Of a stretch of DNA of 6,157 nucleotides, positions 1-6,157 are shown piece after piece. Positions within the stretch are counted from its first letter, which is position 1. The number at the start of each line of letters is the position of its first letter. Below the pieces are notes generated by a model. That model was not told the DNA's origin, did no database searches, and worked only from the letters and a program-made list of their open reading frames with translations. Origin of the DNA: Clostridia bacterium (GTDB lineage: Bacteria; Bacillota; Clostridia; TANB77; CAG-508). Both the position numbers and the translations under genes were made by a program. The stretch is from positions 1-6,157 of the forward strand of contig CAADUD010000156.1 in NCBI GenBank assembly GCA_900752095.1, given 5' to 3'.

Positions 1-81
1 CAATTAAAGAATGAAGACCTAATAAGTGAAGAAACTTTTGAAAAGTGTAGCATAAATAAAAAGTCTTTTTTAGAAGAGTAG
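1..81 (+). CDS. C-terminal end of an unidentified upstream gene (partial)
   Basis: Frame 1 is open from the window edge to a TAG at 79-81 and gives 26 residues ending in SFLEE. The piece is polar and charged, with codon use like its neighbours, so it is most likely the true end of a protein cut by the window start. It is too short to show a family. In related Firmicutes the gene upstream of cysS is often another aminoacyl-tRNA synthetase gene (gltX or similar) or cysE. I see no motif that supports any of these, so the product is left unnamed. No clear stem-loop terminator follows its stop codon. Confidence 0.55.
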   Translation, partial: QLKNEDLISEETFEKCSINKKSFLEE

Positions 82-123
82 GAAATAATATTTAAATAAA
101 GATAATTTTTTATACTAAGGATA

Positions 124-140
124 TAATAGTAATACTATTA
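124..140. repeat. Small AT-rich inverted repeat upstream of cysS
   Basis: TAATAGTA (124-131) and TACTATTA (133-140) are perfect inverted copies around one central base. The dyad sits 77 bases before the cysS start, in a spacer (82-216) that is otherwise almost entirely A and T. TATAAT strings occur at 122-127, overlapping the left arm, and at 159-164, so a cysS promoter probably lies here, but no convincing -35 box accompanies either one. The dyad could be an operator, a weak RNA hairpin, or chance in AT-rich DNA. No T-box leader is present, although many Firmicute aminoacyl-tRNA synthetase genes carry one: there is no AGGGTGG-type antiterminator sequence and no terminator stem. Confidence 0.3.
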
Positions 141-216
141 ATTAAATAAATTTTAAATTATAATATAGTATATAAATAATAATGGCAAGATATAACAATA
201 TAGCGAGGTGATAAGT

Positions 217-1614
217 ATGAAATTATATAATACATTAACTAGAACAAAAGAAGAGTTTATACCATTAGAAGAAGGAAAAGTAAAAATGTATGTATGTGGA
301 CCGACAGTATATAACTATATACATATAGGGAATGCTAGACCTTTTATAATGTTTGATACATTAAGAAGATATTTACAATACAAAGGATACGATGTAACAT
401 TTGTTCAAAACTTTACAGATGTAGATGATAAAATAATAAAAAGAGGACATGAAGAAGGAATAAGCCCTGAAGATGTAGCTAATAAATACATAAATGAGTA
501 CTTTGTAGATGCAGACGGTCTTGGAATACAAAGAGCAGATGTTCATCCTAGAGTTACAGATAATATACAACAAATAATAGACTTTGTTAAAGATTTAGAG
601 GACAAAGGATATGCTTATGAAGTAAATGGAGATGTTTACTTTGATACTAAGAAGTTTGAAGGATATGGGAAACTTTCTAAACAAAATCAAGATGAGCTAG
701 AAGCTGGAGCAAGAATAGAAGTAAATAGTCAAAAAAGACATCCAATGGACTTTGTTTTATGGAAGTCTAAAAAAGAAGGTGAACCAGGATGGAATAGCCC
801 TTGGGGAGAAGGTAGACCAGGATGGCATATAGAATGTTCTGTTATGTCTAATAGATATTTAGGTGAAACTATAGATATACATGCTGGAGGTCAAGACCTA
901 GCATTCCCTCACCATGAGAATGAAATAGCTCAAAGTGAAGCTAGAAGTGGAAAAACATTCTCTAATTATTGGGTTCATAATGGATATATAAATATAAATA
1001 ATGAAAAAATGAGTAAATCAAAAGGTAACTTCTTTACAGTAAGAGATATATCTAAGAAATATGACTTAGAAATAGTAAGATTCTTTATGTTATCAGCTCA
1101 TTATAGAAATCCTGTTAATTTCAGTGATGAAATGCTTAATCAAGCAAAGGCAGGACTTGAAAGACTTTATAATGCAAAGGAAAAATTAGAATTTACTATA
1201 AGCAACCTATCAGAATCTGCTATAAAAGATGAAGAAAAAGAACTAATAAATGAATTAGAATCTTATAAGGATAAGTTTATAAATGCTATGGAAGATGATT
1301 TAAATACAGCAGATGCAGTAAGTGCTATTTTTGAATTATCAAAGTTTATAAATACAAATGTAAATGAAACATCTTCATTAGAATTTGCAAAGATGTGCTT
1401 AGATAAATTCAATGAATTAACTGGAGTTTTAAATATAGTAAATAAGAAAAACGATGATATTTTAGATAAAGATATAGAAGAGCTAATACAAAAAAGAGCA
1501 GATGCTAAGAAAAATAAAGATTTTAAATTAGCAGATGAGATAAGACAAGAATTATTAGATAAAGGTATAGTATTAGAAGATACTAGACAAGGAACAAAGT
1601 GGAAGAGAGTATAA
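217..1614 (+). CDS. cysS: Cysteinyl-tRNA synthetase
   Basis: This cytosolic class I aminoacyl-tRNA synthetase joins cysteine to tRNA-Cys using ATP. The 465 residues match the family's usual length. The Rossmann catalytic domain opens with [19 protein letters not shown], which contains Cys27 and the HIGH-type HIGN (36-39). The zinc ligands expected from the E. coli enzyme are present as Cys27, Cys207 (in WHIECS), His232 and Glu236 (in FPHHENE). The ATP-binding KMSKS loop is at 264-268. A helical DALR/anticodon-binding region fills the last third and ends in WKRV. The frame is open from a GTG at 208, but that GTG is part of the ribosome binding site GAGGTG (205-210). ATG 217 lies six bases after it and is the better start. 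mrnC follows after two bases, so the two are cotranscribed. No key residue is missing. Confidence 0.97.
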   Translation: MKLYNTLTRTKEEFIPLEEGKVKMYVCGPTVYNYIHIGNARPFIMFDTLRRYLQYKGYDVTFVQNFTDVDDKIIKRGHEEGISPEDVANKYINEYFVDADGLGIQRADVHPRVTDNIQQIIDFVKDLEDKGYAYEVNGDVYFDTKKFEGYGKLSKQNQDELEAGARIEVNSQKRHPMDFVLWKSKKEGEPGWNSPWGEGRPGWHIECSVMSNRYLGETIDIHAGGQDLAFPHHENEIAQSEARSGKTFSNYWVHNGYININNEKMSKSKGNFFTVRDISKKYDLEIVRFFMLSAHYRNPVNFSDEMLNQAKAGLERLYNAKEKLEFTISNLSESAIKDEEKELINELESYKDKFINAMEDDLNTADAVSAIFELSKFINTNVNETSSLEFAKMCLDKFNELTGVLNIVNKKNDDILDKDIEELIQKRADAKKNKDFKLADEIRQELLDKGIVLEDTRQGTKWKRV

Positions 1615-1616
1615 TT

Positions 1617-2012
1617 ATGAATAGAACAGAATTAATAACTATGTCTCCATTAGTATTAGCATATTTAGGTGATACGGTTTTTGAATCGCATATAAGGGAG
1701 TACCTAATAACTAAGAATATAAATAAAAAAGTTAACGATCTTCACAAGTCAGCAGTAAAATATGTAAATGCTAAGGCTCAAGCTACTATAATACACAATA
1801 TAGAAGATCAATTAACAGAAGATGAGCTAAGAATTTATAAGAGGGGAAGAAATCAAAAATCTCACACTTCTCCTAAAAATGCAGATATTATAGATTATAA
1901 GCATGCGACAGGATTTGAAGCTTTAATCGGATATTTATATTTAGATAAAAACTATGAAAGATTAGAATATATAATATCTGAAGGAATAAAAATCATTGAA
2001 GCTAATATGTAA
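1617..2012 (+). CDS. mrnC: Mini-ribonuclease III (23S rRNA maturation)
   Basis: MrnC is a dimeric RNase III-like endonuclease that has the catalytic domain but no double-stranded-RNA-binding domain. In Bacillus subtilis it trims the 23S rRNA precursor. The 131-residue protein matches the family size. It shows the N-terminal signature LVLAYLGDTVFE, with catalytic-type Asp19 and Glu23. A basic RGRNQKSHTSPKNAD stretch follows at 76-90, and the second acidic site is Glu101 in FEALIGYLYL. The frame is open from GTG 1599, inside the end of cysS. ATG 1617 is preferred because the purine-rich GGAAGAGAG (1601-1608) sits at binding-site distance before it and the resulting N-terminus (MNRTELITMSPL) fits the family. 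The gene starts two bases after the cysS stop, which suggests translational coupling. Its stop codon runs into a strong stem-loop. Confidence 0.93.
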   Translation: MNRTELITMSPLVLAYLGDTVFESHIREYLITKNINKKVNDLHKSAVKYVNAKAQATIIHNIEDQLTEDELRIYKRGRNQKSHTSPKNADIIDYKHATGFEALIGYLYLDKNYERLEYIISEGIKIIEANM

Positions 2013-2066
2013 TTAAGAAAAGTATTGCTATACAAGGCAATACTTTTCTTAATTTCTTTCTTAATT
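2011..2066 (+). terminator. Intrinsic terminator of the cysS-mrnC unit
   Basis: An 18-bp perfect stem (2011-2028 with 2037-2054) closes an eight-base loop, TATACAAG. The top of the stem is TATTGC/GCAATA. The 3' arm runs into a T-rich tail, TTTCTTTCTTAATT (2053-2066), which is interrupted by C. The first two stem bases are the last two of the mrnC TAA stop codon. The tail is less uniform than in a textbook terminator, but the stem length and its place between two units make termination likely. The 5' arm is A-rich, so the reverse strand also has a partial T tail, but no gene on that strand needs it. Confidence 0.85.
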
Positions 2067-2086
2067 ATGGGATTTTAATGTATAAT
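2058..2086 (+). promoter_or_regulatory. Candidate sigma-A promoter for thyX
   Basis: A consensus TATAAT lies at 2081-2086, 32 bases before the thyX start and just after the terminator. The best-spaced -35 candidate is TTCTTA (2058-2063, 17-base gap), which matches the TTGACA consensus at only three positions and overlaps the terminator tail. A promoter is needed here if the terminator works. The -10 is credible and the -35 is weak. Confidence 0.5.
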
Positions 2087-2118
2087 ATTTATAAAATAAG
2101 TTAAGGGAGGAACTAGGA

Positions 2119-2877
2119 ATGAAGGTAAAAATATTATCTCATACACCAGAGCCAGAGAAAGTTATATCAATGGCTGCAAAATTATGTTATTCAGCAGTTG
2201 GCGTTGACCAAATAGAAGAAAATTTAACACCAGAGAGCATAGACAAGTTTTTAAATATGCTGATAAGTATAGGTCATGAATCTCCTCTAGAACATGTGTC
2301 ATTTACATTTGCAGTAGAGGGAATATCTAGGGCTTGTTCTCACCAAATAGTGAGACATCGTATAGCTAGTTACTCACAACAAAGTCAAAGATATGTTAAG
2401 TTAAATCAATTTGAATACATAATTCCTCACCATATAAATGAAATAGATGAGGCAAGAGAGCTATTCATAGAAACAATGAAGAAAGATCAAGAAGCTTATG
2501 ATAAGCTTGTGGAAATATTATTTGAAAAACACTATAATAAATTAATACAAAATGGAAAAAATGAGAAAGAAGCAAAAAGAAGTGCAGAAAAGCAAGCTAT
2601 AGAAGATGCTAGATATGTTTTTCCTAATGCTTGCGAAACAAAAATGGTATTTACTATGAACGTAAGAAGTTTATATAATTTCTTAAACCACAGATGTTGC
2701 GAAAGAGCACAATGGGAAATAAGGGAGTTAGCTATAGAAATGTTAAGACAATTAAAACAAGTAGCTCCGATATTATTTAGAAATATGGGACCAAACTGTG
2801 TTCAAGGACCATGTCCAGAAGGTAACATGACTTGTGGTAAAATAGTTGAAATAAGAGAAAAATTTAAAAATTTATAG
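2119..2877 (+). CDS. thyX: Flavin-dependent thymidylate synthase
   Basis: ThyX makes dTMP from dUMP in the cytosol, using methylene-tetrahydrofolate as carbon donor and FAD with NADPH as reductant. It is unrelated in sequence to ThyA. The family signature RHRX7S is present as Arg79-His80-Arg81 to Ser89, preceded by [12 protein letters not shown] (53-64). The C-terminal half holds the conserved [13 protein letters not shown] (180-192) and AQWEIR (197-202). The 252 residues lie at the long end of the family because of a cysteine-bearing tail: Cys227, Cys232 and Cys239 in [18 protein letters not shown], with Cys193-Cys194 earlier. As I recall, tails of this kind occur in other clostridial ThyX proteins. 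A strong GGGAGG (2105-2110) lies eight bases before the ATG. The gene interrupts the mrnC-rlmB adjacency seen in Bacillus and begins a new transcription unit. rlmB follows after 12 bases. Confidence 0.96.
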   Translation: MKVKILSHTPEPEKVISMAAKLCYSAVGVDQIEENLTPESIDKFLNMLISIGHESPLEHVSFTFAVEGISRACSHQIVRHRIASYSQQSQRYVKLNQFEYIIPHHINEIDEARELFIETMKKDQEAYDKLVEILFEKHYNKLIQNGKNEKEAKRSAEKQAIEDARYVFPNACETKMVFTMNVRSLYNFLNHRCCERAQWEIRELAIEMLRQLKQVAPILFRNMGPNCVQGPCPEGNMTCGKIVEIREKFKNL

Positions 2878-2884
2878 GCGGTGG
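2876..2884 (+). promoter_or_regulatory. Ribosome binding site that sets the rlmB start
   Basis: AGGCGGTGG differs from the ideal AGGAGGTG pairing at one central base. It overlaps the thyX TAG stop and the in-frame GTG at 2881. A GTG inside the binding site is unlikely to be the start, so the site points to TTG 2890, six bases after the core. thyX termination and rlmB initiation are therefore close enough to be coupled. Confidence 0.65.
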
Positions 2885-2889
2885 AAAGT

Positions 2890-3624
2890 TTGGCAACAAT
2901 AGAAGGAAGAAATCCTGTAATAGAATCAATAAAAAATGATAGAGAAATAGATAAAATAATGATAGCAAATTCGGCTAAAGAAGGTTCTATCAAAAAAATA
3001 ATAGGCATGGCTAAAGAAAAAAATATAGTAATACAATATGTAGATAAACACAAATTAGATGAAGTGAGTACTAGCCACTCTCATCAAGGTGTTATAGCTC
3101 AAGTAAGTGAGTATAAATACTGGGAGTTGGACGAATTAATAGAAAGTGTTAAAGCTAAAAATGAAGATCCATTTTTCATAATACTAGACGAGATAACAGA
3201 TCCTCACAATCTTGGATCTATAATAAGAACAGCTGATGCAGTTGGTGCTCATGGAGTTATAATACCTAAAAGAAGGTCAGTACATATAACACCAGTAGTA
3301 GCTAAAGCTTCTGCAGGTGCAGTTGAATATGTACCTGTTTGTAAGGTTACTAATATAGTTAATACTATAAAAAAATTAAAAGATGAAGGTTTATGGATAG
3401 CTGCAGCTGATATGGATGGACAGACATTCTATGAACAAAATCTTACAGGTGCACTTGGATTAGTTATAGGTAGTGAAGGTTTTGGTATATCTAGATTAGT
3501 TAAACAAAATTGTGACTTTACTGTTAAGATGCCTATGATAGGAAATGTAACATCATTAAATGCCTCAGTAGCAGCAGGAATTCTACTATACGAGATATTT
3601 AAACAAAGATCAGGTAATAAGTAA
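2890..3624 (+). CDS. rlmB: RlmB/TrmH-family (SPOUT) rRNA 2'-O-methyltransferase
   Basis: This enzyme transfers a methyl group from S-adenosylmethionine to a ribose 2'-oxygen. RlmB in E. coli modifies a guanosine in the 23S rRNA peptidyl-transferase region, and the same target is inferred here. An N-terminal L30e-like substrate-binding domain (about 1-75, starting ATIEGRNPVIESI) precedes the knotted SPOUT domain. The three SPOUT motifs are clear: DPHNLGSIIRTADA (104-117) with Asn107 and the catalytic-type Arg113, LVIGSEGFGIS (191-201) with Glu196, and MPMIGNVTSLNASVAAG (214-230). The length, 244 residues from TTG 2890, fits the family. Starting at GTG 2881 would add only three residues. The exact methylated base cannot be read from sequence, and a TrmH-like tRNA target is possible but less likely in this neighbourhood. 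The downstream gene starts four bases after the stop. Confidence 0.92.
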   Translation: MATIEGRNPVIESIKNDREIDKIMIANSAKEGSIKKIIGMAKEKNIVIQYVDKHKLDEVSTSHSHQGVIAQVSEYKYWELDELIESVKAKNEDPFFIILDEITDPHNLGSIIRTADAVGAHGVIIPKRRSVHITPVVAKASAGAVEYVPVCKVTNIVNTIKKLKDEGLWIAAADMDGQTFYEQNLTGALGLVIGSEGFGISRLVKQNCDFTVKMPMIGNVTSLNASVAAGILLYEIFKQRSGNK

Positions 3625-3628
3625 ATTG

Positions 3629-4156
3629 ATGAGAAGAAATAAAAAAGACTATTTAATAGTAGATGGTTATAATATTATAAATGCCTGGGATGAACTAAAG
3701 GAGATAGCTATATCAGATTTAGAGCATGCCAGGGAAAAATTGATAGATGCTATAATCGAATATGCTGAATTTACAGGAAGATTAGGTATAATAGTTTTTG
3801 ATGCCTATAACATAAAAAGTTGTAAAGAGAAAATAGAAAAAAGAAAAAATATAACTATAGTTTATACAAAAGAGTACCAAACTGCAGATAGTTATATAGA
3901 GAAATTTATAGGATCTTTATCTAAATATGATGATGTAAAGGTTGCTACTAATGATTATGCAGAGCAGCAAATTGTATTAGGTAAAGGTGCAAGCAGAATA
4001 ACTTCTAGAGAATTAAAACTAGATTTAGAAAATGCAAAGTCTAAAATAAGGGAAAAAAATACTAGCGTGCATAAAAAAATTCAACGAAATTGGTTGGAAG
4101 ATAGGTTAGATAAGGAAACATTGTCGAAACTTGAGAACATTCGTAGAAACCGTTGA
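3629..4156 (+). CDS. rae1: NYN/PIN-domain ribosome-associated endonuclease Rae1 (YacP)
   Basis: This is a single-domain NYN (PIN-like) metal-dependent nuclease of the YacP family. The B. subtilis member, Rae1, cuts mRNA in the ribosomal A site in a translation-dependent way. The N-terminus YLIVDGYNIINAWDEL is diagnostic and carries Asp12. Further acidic residues typical of the active site are Asp58 (VFDAYN), Asp87 and Glu91 (TADSYIE), and Asp109 (ATNDYAEQ). The final third is helical and highly basic, as expected for binding RNA or ribosomes. The 175 residues match the family. Start choice is uncertain: TTG 3626 and ATG 3629 are adjacent, the only Shine-Dalgarno-like match is a weak AGGT (3612-3615), and ATG was chosen. 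Translation probably depends on coupling to rlmB, whose stop lies four bases upstream. The mRNA target is unknown here. Confidence 0.88.
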   Translation: MRRNKKDYLIVDGYNIINAWDELKEIAISDLEHAREKLIDAIIEYAEFTGRLGIIVFDAYNIKSCKEKIEKRKNITIVYTKEYQTADSYIEKFIGSLSKYDDVKVATNDYAEQQIVLGKGASRITSRELKLDLENAKSKIREKNTSVHKKIQRNWLEDRLDKETLSKLENIRRNR

Positions 4157-4182
4157 AAACACTAAATTTGTTAGATTATAAT
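4153..4182 (+). promoter_or_regulatory. Sigma-A-type promoter for sigH
   Basis: TTGAAA (4153-4158, five of six consensus positions) and TATAAT (4177-4182, six of six) are 18 bases apart. The -35 box overlaps the rae1 TGA stop codon (4154-4156). Transcription would begin near 4189-4190 and give a leader of under 30 bases. This is the best promoter match in the window. It lets sigH be expressed apart from the thyX-rlmB-rae1 genes, although no terminator separates them, so readthrough is also likely. Confidence 0.75.
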
Positions 4183-4216
4183 AAAGCTATGAAAATGTTT
4201 GATGGGGGAGATAAAC

Positions 4217-4864
4217 ATGTTAGTAGCTAATGATGAATTCTATGAATCGATAGATAACAGTCAACAAGATGAATATGACATAGTATTAAAAGCAAGCAAA
4301 GGGGATAAAATAGCATTAGAATATATTATAAAAAAATATAAAAATTTTGTGAAAGCAAAAGCAAAGTCATATTTTTTAATAGGTGCAGATAAAGAGGATA
4401 TAATTCAAGAGGGAATGATAGGACTATATAAAGCGGTTAGAGACTTTGATGCAAGTAAAACAAATTCTTTTAAAGGATTTGCTGATATTTGTATAACAAG
4501 ACAAATAATAACAGCAATAAAAACGGCAACAAGACAAAAACATATACCTCTTAATTCATATATATCTTTAAATAAACCTGTGTATGATGAGGAATCAGAA
4601 AGAACACTTTTGGATATAATTGCAACTAGTATAGTTACAGATCCAGAAGAACTTATAATAAGCAAAGAAGAACTAAAACACATAGAATCAAAAATGAATG
4701 AATTGTTAAGTGATTTAGAATTACAAGTTGTGGAATACTACTTAAATGGTAAGTCATATCAATACATAGCGGACAAGCTTAAAAGAGATGTAAAATCAAT
4801 AGATAATGCTCTTCAAAGAGTGAAGAGAAAATTGGAAAAACATCTTGAAAACAGAAATGATTAA
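4217..4864 (+). CDS. sigH: RNA polymerase sigma factor SigH (sigma-30)
   Basis: SigH is an alternative sigma-70-family factor. In Bacillus and Clostridia it directs core RNA polymerase to transition-phase and early sporulation genes. The 215 residues are close to the 218 of the B. subtilis protein. Region 2 includes DKEDIIQEGMIGLYKAVRDFD (58-78, core binding) and the -10-recognition stretch through SFKGFADICITRQIITAIK to RQKHIPLNSYISLNKP (106-121). Region 4 carries the helix-turn-helix at about 172-210 (LEYYLNGKSYQYIADKL then KSIDNALQRVKRKL). No anti-sigma gene is adjacent. The open frame extends to TTG 4199 and ATG 4202, but the binding site GGGGGAG (4204-4210) lies just after them and six bases before ATG 4217, which is therefore the start. 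A dedicated promoter overlaps the end of rae1. Confidence 0.95.
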   Translation: MLVANDEFYESIDNSQQDEYDIVLKASKGDKIALEYIIKKYKNFVKAKAKSYFLIGADKEDIIQEGMIGLYKAVRDFDASKTNSFKGFADICITRQIITAIKTATRQKHIPLNSYISLNKPVYDEESERTLLDIIATSIVTDPEELIISKEELKHIESKMNELLSDLELQVVEYYLNGKSYQYIADKLKRDVKSIDNALQRVKRKLEKHLENRND

Positions 4865-4880
4865 TAGTAAAATACTTACC

Positions 4881-4897
4881 ATAAGCTTATTATAAGC
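4881..4897. promoter_or_regulatory. Repeat-containing spacer before tuf, possible -10 region
   Basis: The 72-base gap between sigH and tuf contains ATAAGC twice as a direct repeat (4881-4886 and 4892-4897). GCTTAT (4885-4890) forms an inverted repeat with the second copy around base 4891. TATAAG (4891-4896) matches the -10 consensus at five of six positions and would give a leader of about 35 bases. No good -35 box is found at normal spacing. The dyad has almost no loop and no T tract, so it is not a convincing terminator. tuf may use this weak-looking promoter, readthrough from sigH, or both. Confidence 0.3.
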
Positions 4898-4936
4898 GTA
4901 ATAAATTAAAAATATTAATCAAGGAGGTATTTCAAA

Positions 4937-6130
4937 ATGGCTAAAGCTAAATTTGAAAGAAATAAACCACACGTTAATATAGGAACAATAGGACACGTTG
5001 ACCACGGTAAAACTACATTAACAGCTGCAATAACAAAAACATTACACGAGAGATATCAATTAGGAGAAGCTGTAGACTTCGCTAACATAGATAAAGCTCC
5101 AGAAGAAAGAGAAAGAGGTATAACAATATCTACTGCTCACGTTGAGTACGAAACTCCAAACAGACACTATGCTCACGTTGACTGCCCAGGACATGCTGAC
5201 TACGTTAAGAACATGATAACAGGTGCTGCTCAAATGGACGGTGCTATATTAGTTTGTTCAGCAACAGATGGACCAATGCCTCAAACAAGAGAGCATATAT
5301 TATTATCAAGACAAGTTGGTGTACCATACATAGTAGTATTCTTAAACAAGTGTGATATGGTAGACGACGAAGAATTATTAGAGTTAGTTGAAATGGAAGT
5401 AAGAGACTTATTAAATGAGTACGAATTCCCAGGAGATGACACTCCAATAATAAGAGGATCTGCATTAATGGCATTAGAAAACCCAGCTTCTGAGTGGGGA
5501 GACAAAATAGTTGAATTATTCGAGCAAATAGATGCTTATATACCAGAACCAGAAAGAGATGTAGATAAGAACTTCTTAATGCCAGTAGAAGACGTATTCT
5601 CTATAACAGGTAGAGGAACAGTTGCTACAGGTAGAGTTGAAAGAGGTATATTAAAGGTTCAAGACGAAGTTGAAATAGTAGGTTTAGCTGACGAACCAAG
5701 AAAAGTTGTAGTAACAGGAGTAGAAATGTTCAGAAAGTTATTAGACCAAGCACAAGCTGGAGATAACATAGGAGCATTAATAAGAGGTGTACAAAGAAAT
5801 GAAATAGAAAGAGGACAAGTTATGGCTAAGCCAGGAACAGTTAAGCCTCACACTAAATTCATGGCAGAAGTATACGTTCTTAAGAAAGAAGAAGGTGGAA
5901 GACACACTCCATTCTTCGATGGATACAGACCACAATTCTACTTCAGAACAACAGACGTTACAGGAGCTTGTAAGTTACCAGATGGTATAGAAATGGTTAT
6001 GCCAGGAGATAACGTAACAATGACAGTTGAGTTAATAAACTCAATAGCAATAGAAGAAGGATTAAGATTCGCAATAAGAGAAGGTGGAAGAACAGTAGCA
6101 TCAGGAGTTGTTGCTTCTATAGTTGAATAA
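4937..6130 (+). CDS. tuf: Translation elongation factor Tu
   Basis: EF-Tu is a cytosolic GTPase that brings aminoacyl-tRNA to the ribosomal A site. All 397 residues are present. The G domain shows the P-loop GHVDHGKT (19-26), the switch I stretch ERERGITIS (57-65), DCPGHADY (82-89) with catalytic His86, NKCD (137-140) and SAL (175-177). The beta-barrel domains 2 and 3 follow (about 210-397), ending [22 protein letters not shown] (4921-4927) is a near-ideal binding site nine bases before the ATG. Codon use differs visibly from the neighbours: AAC, GAC, CAC, TAC and TTC are frequent, as expected from translational selection on a very abundant protein. The gene sits just after sigH rather than in an fusA-linked str operon. 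Many clostridia carry two tuf copies, so another may exist elsewhere. No transcription terminator is visible in the 27 bases that remain after the stop codon. Confidence 0.99.
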   Translation: MAKAKFERNKPHVNIGTIGHVDHGKTTLTAAITKTLHERYQLGEAVDFANIDKAPEERERGITISTAHVEYETPNRHYAHVDCPGHADYVKNMITGAAQMDGAILVCSATDGPMPQTREHILLSRQVGVPYIVVFLNKCDMVDDEELLELVEMEVRDLLNEYEFPGDDTPIIRGSALMALENPASEWGDKIVELFEQIDAYIPEPERDVDKNFLMPVEDVFSITGRGTVATGRVERGILKVQDEVEIVGLADEPRKVVVTGVEMFRKLLDQAQAGDNIGALIRGVQRNEIERGQVMAKPGTVKPHTKFMAEVYVLKKEEGGRHTPFFDGYRPQFYFRTTDVTGACKLPDGIEMVMPGDNVTMTVELINSIAIEEGLRFAIREGGRTVASGVVASIVE

Positions 6131-6157
6131 TCTTCTTTAAGTGGATTAATTAATAGA

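Noticed and set aside
82..216. T-box leader for cysS
   Set aside because: The spacer is only 135 bases, has no AGGGTGG-type antiterminator sequence, and has no terminator stem with a T tract.
208..216. GTG 208 as the cysS start
   Set aside because: The GTG is part of the ribosome binding site GAGGTG, which is correctly spaced for ATG 217.
1599..1616. GTG 1599 as the mrnC start
   Set aside because: It lies inside the cysS reading frame with no good binding site before it, while ATG 1617 has a purine-rich site and a family-like N-terminus.
2802..3053. Minus-strand open frame of 83 codons
   Set aside because: It is an antisense shadow over the end of thyX and the start of rlmB, with no binding site or recognisable domain. 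Its hydrophobic look comes from reversed A-rich codons.
4881..4897. Intrinsic terminator after sigH
   Set aside because: The dyad has a six-base arm around a single base, leaving almost no loop, and is not followed by a T tract.
5244..5505. Overlapping minus-strand open frames inside tuf
   Set aside because: They lie wholly within a highly conserved coding gene and result from its biased codon use. Their translations resemble no protein family.
1..6157. Mobile element, CRISPR array, phage remnant or new defence system
   Set aside because: Every large open frame on the + strand is a recognised, full-length housekeeping gene in a typical order. No repeat array, transposase, integrase or attachment-like repeat was seen.

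Overview
The window is an ordinary, AT-rich, housekeeping stretch of a Clostridia-type Firmicute chromosome. The gene order cysS - mrnC - thyX - rlmB - rae1(yacP) - sigH - tuf, very low GC, strong use of A/T-ending codons and AGA for arginine, strong GGAGG-type ribosome binding sites, and a sporulation/transition-phase sigma factor all point that way. An sigH-tuf junction recalls Clostridioides difficile and other Peptostreptococcaceae as I remember them. The species cannot be fixed from the sequence alone. All genes lie on the + strand.

Layout. Bases 1-81 hold the last 26 codons of an upstream gene I cannot identify. Bases 82-216 are a very AT-rich spacer with a small dyad. Then come cysS (217-1614, cysteinyl-tRNA synthetase) and mrnC (1617-2012, Mini-RNase III), two bases apart. 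A perfect 18-bp stem-loop starting at the mrnC stop codon closes this unit. A second unit begins with a likely promoter before thyX (2119-2877, flavin-dependent thymidylate synthase) and runs into rlmB (2890-3624, 23S rRNA 2'-O-methyltransferase family) and rae1/yacP (3629-4156, NYN/PIN-type ribosome-associated endonuclease). A good sigma-A-type promoter overlaps the end of rae1 and serves sigH (4217-4864). A 72-base gap leads to tuf (4937-6130, elongation factor Tu), which is complete. The final 27 bases hold nothing recognisable.

Function. Most of the genes serve translation. CysS charges tRNA-Cys, MrnC trims 23S rRNA precursors, RlmB methylates 23S rRNA, Rae1 cleaves mRNA in the ribosomal A site, and EF-Tu delivers aminoacyl-tRNA. 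ThyX makes dTMP for DNA synthesis. SigH switches on transition-phase and early sporulation genes.

Several gene starts were moved inward from the longest open frame because a Shine-Dalgarno sequence lies over or after the longer start: cysS at 217, mrnC at 1617, rlmB at TTG 2890, and sigH at 4217. I see no mobile element, CRISPR array, tRNA or rRNA gene, riboswitch, or sign of an undescribed system. The items for a second look are regulatory and start-site details.
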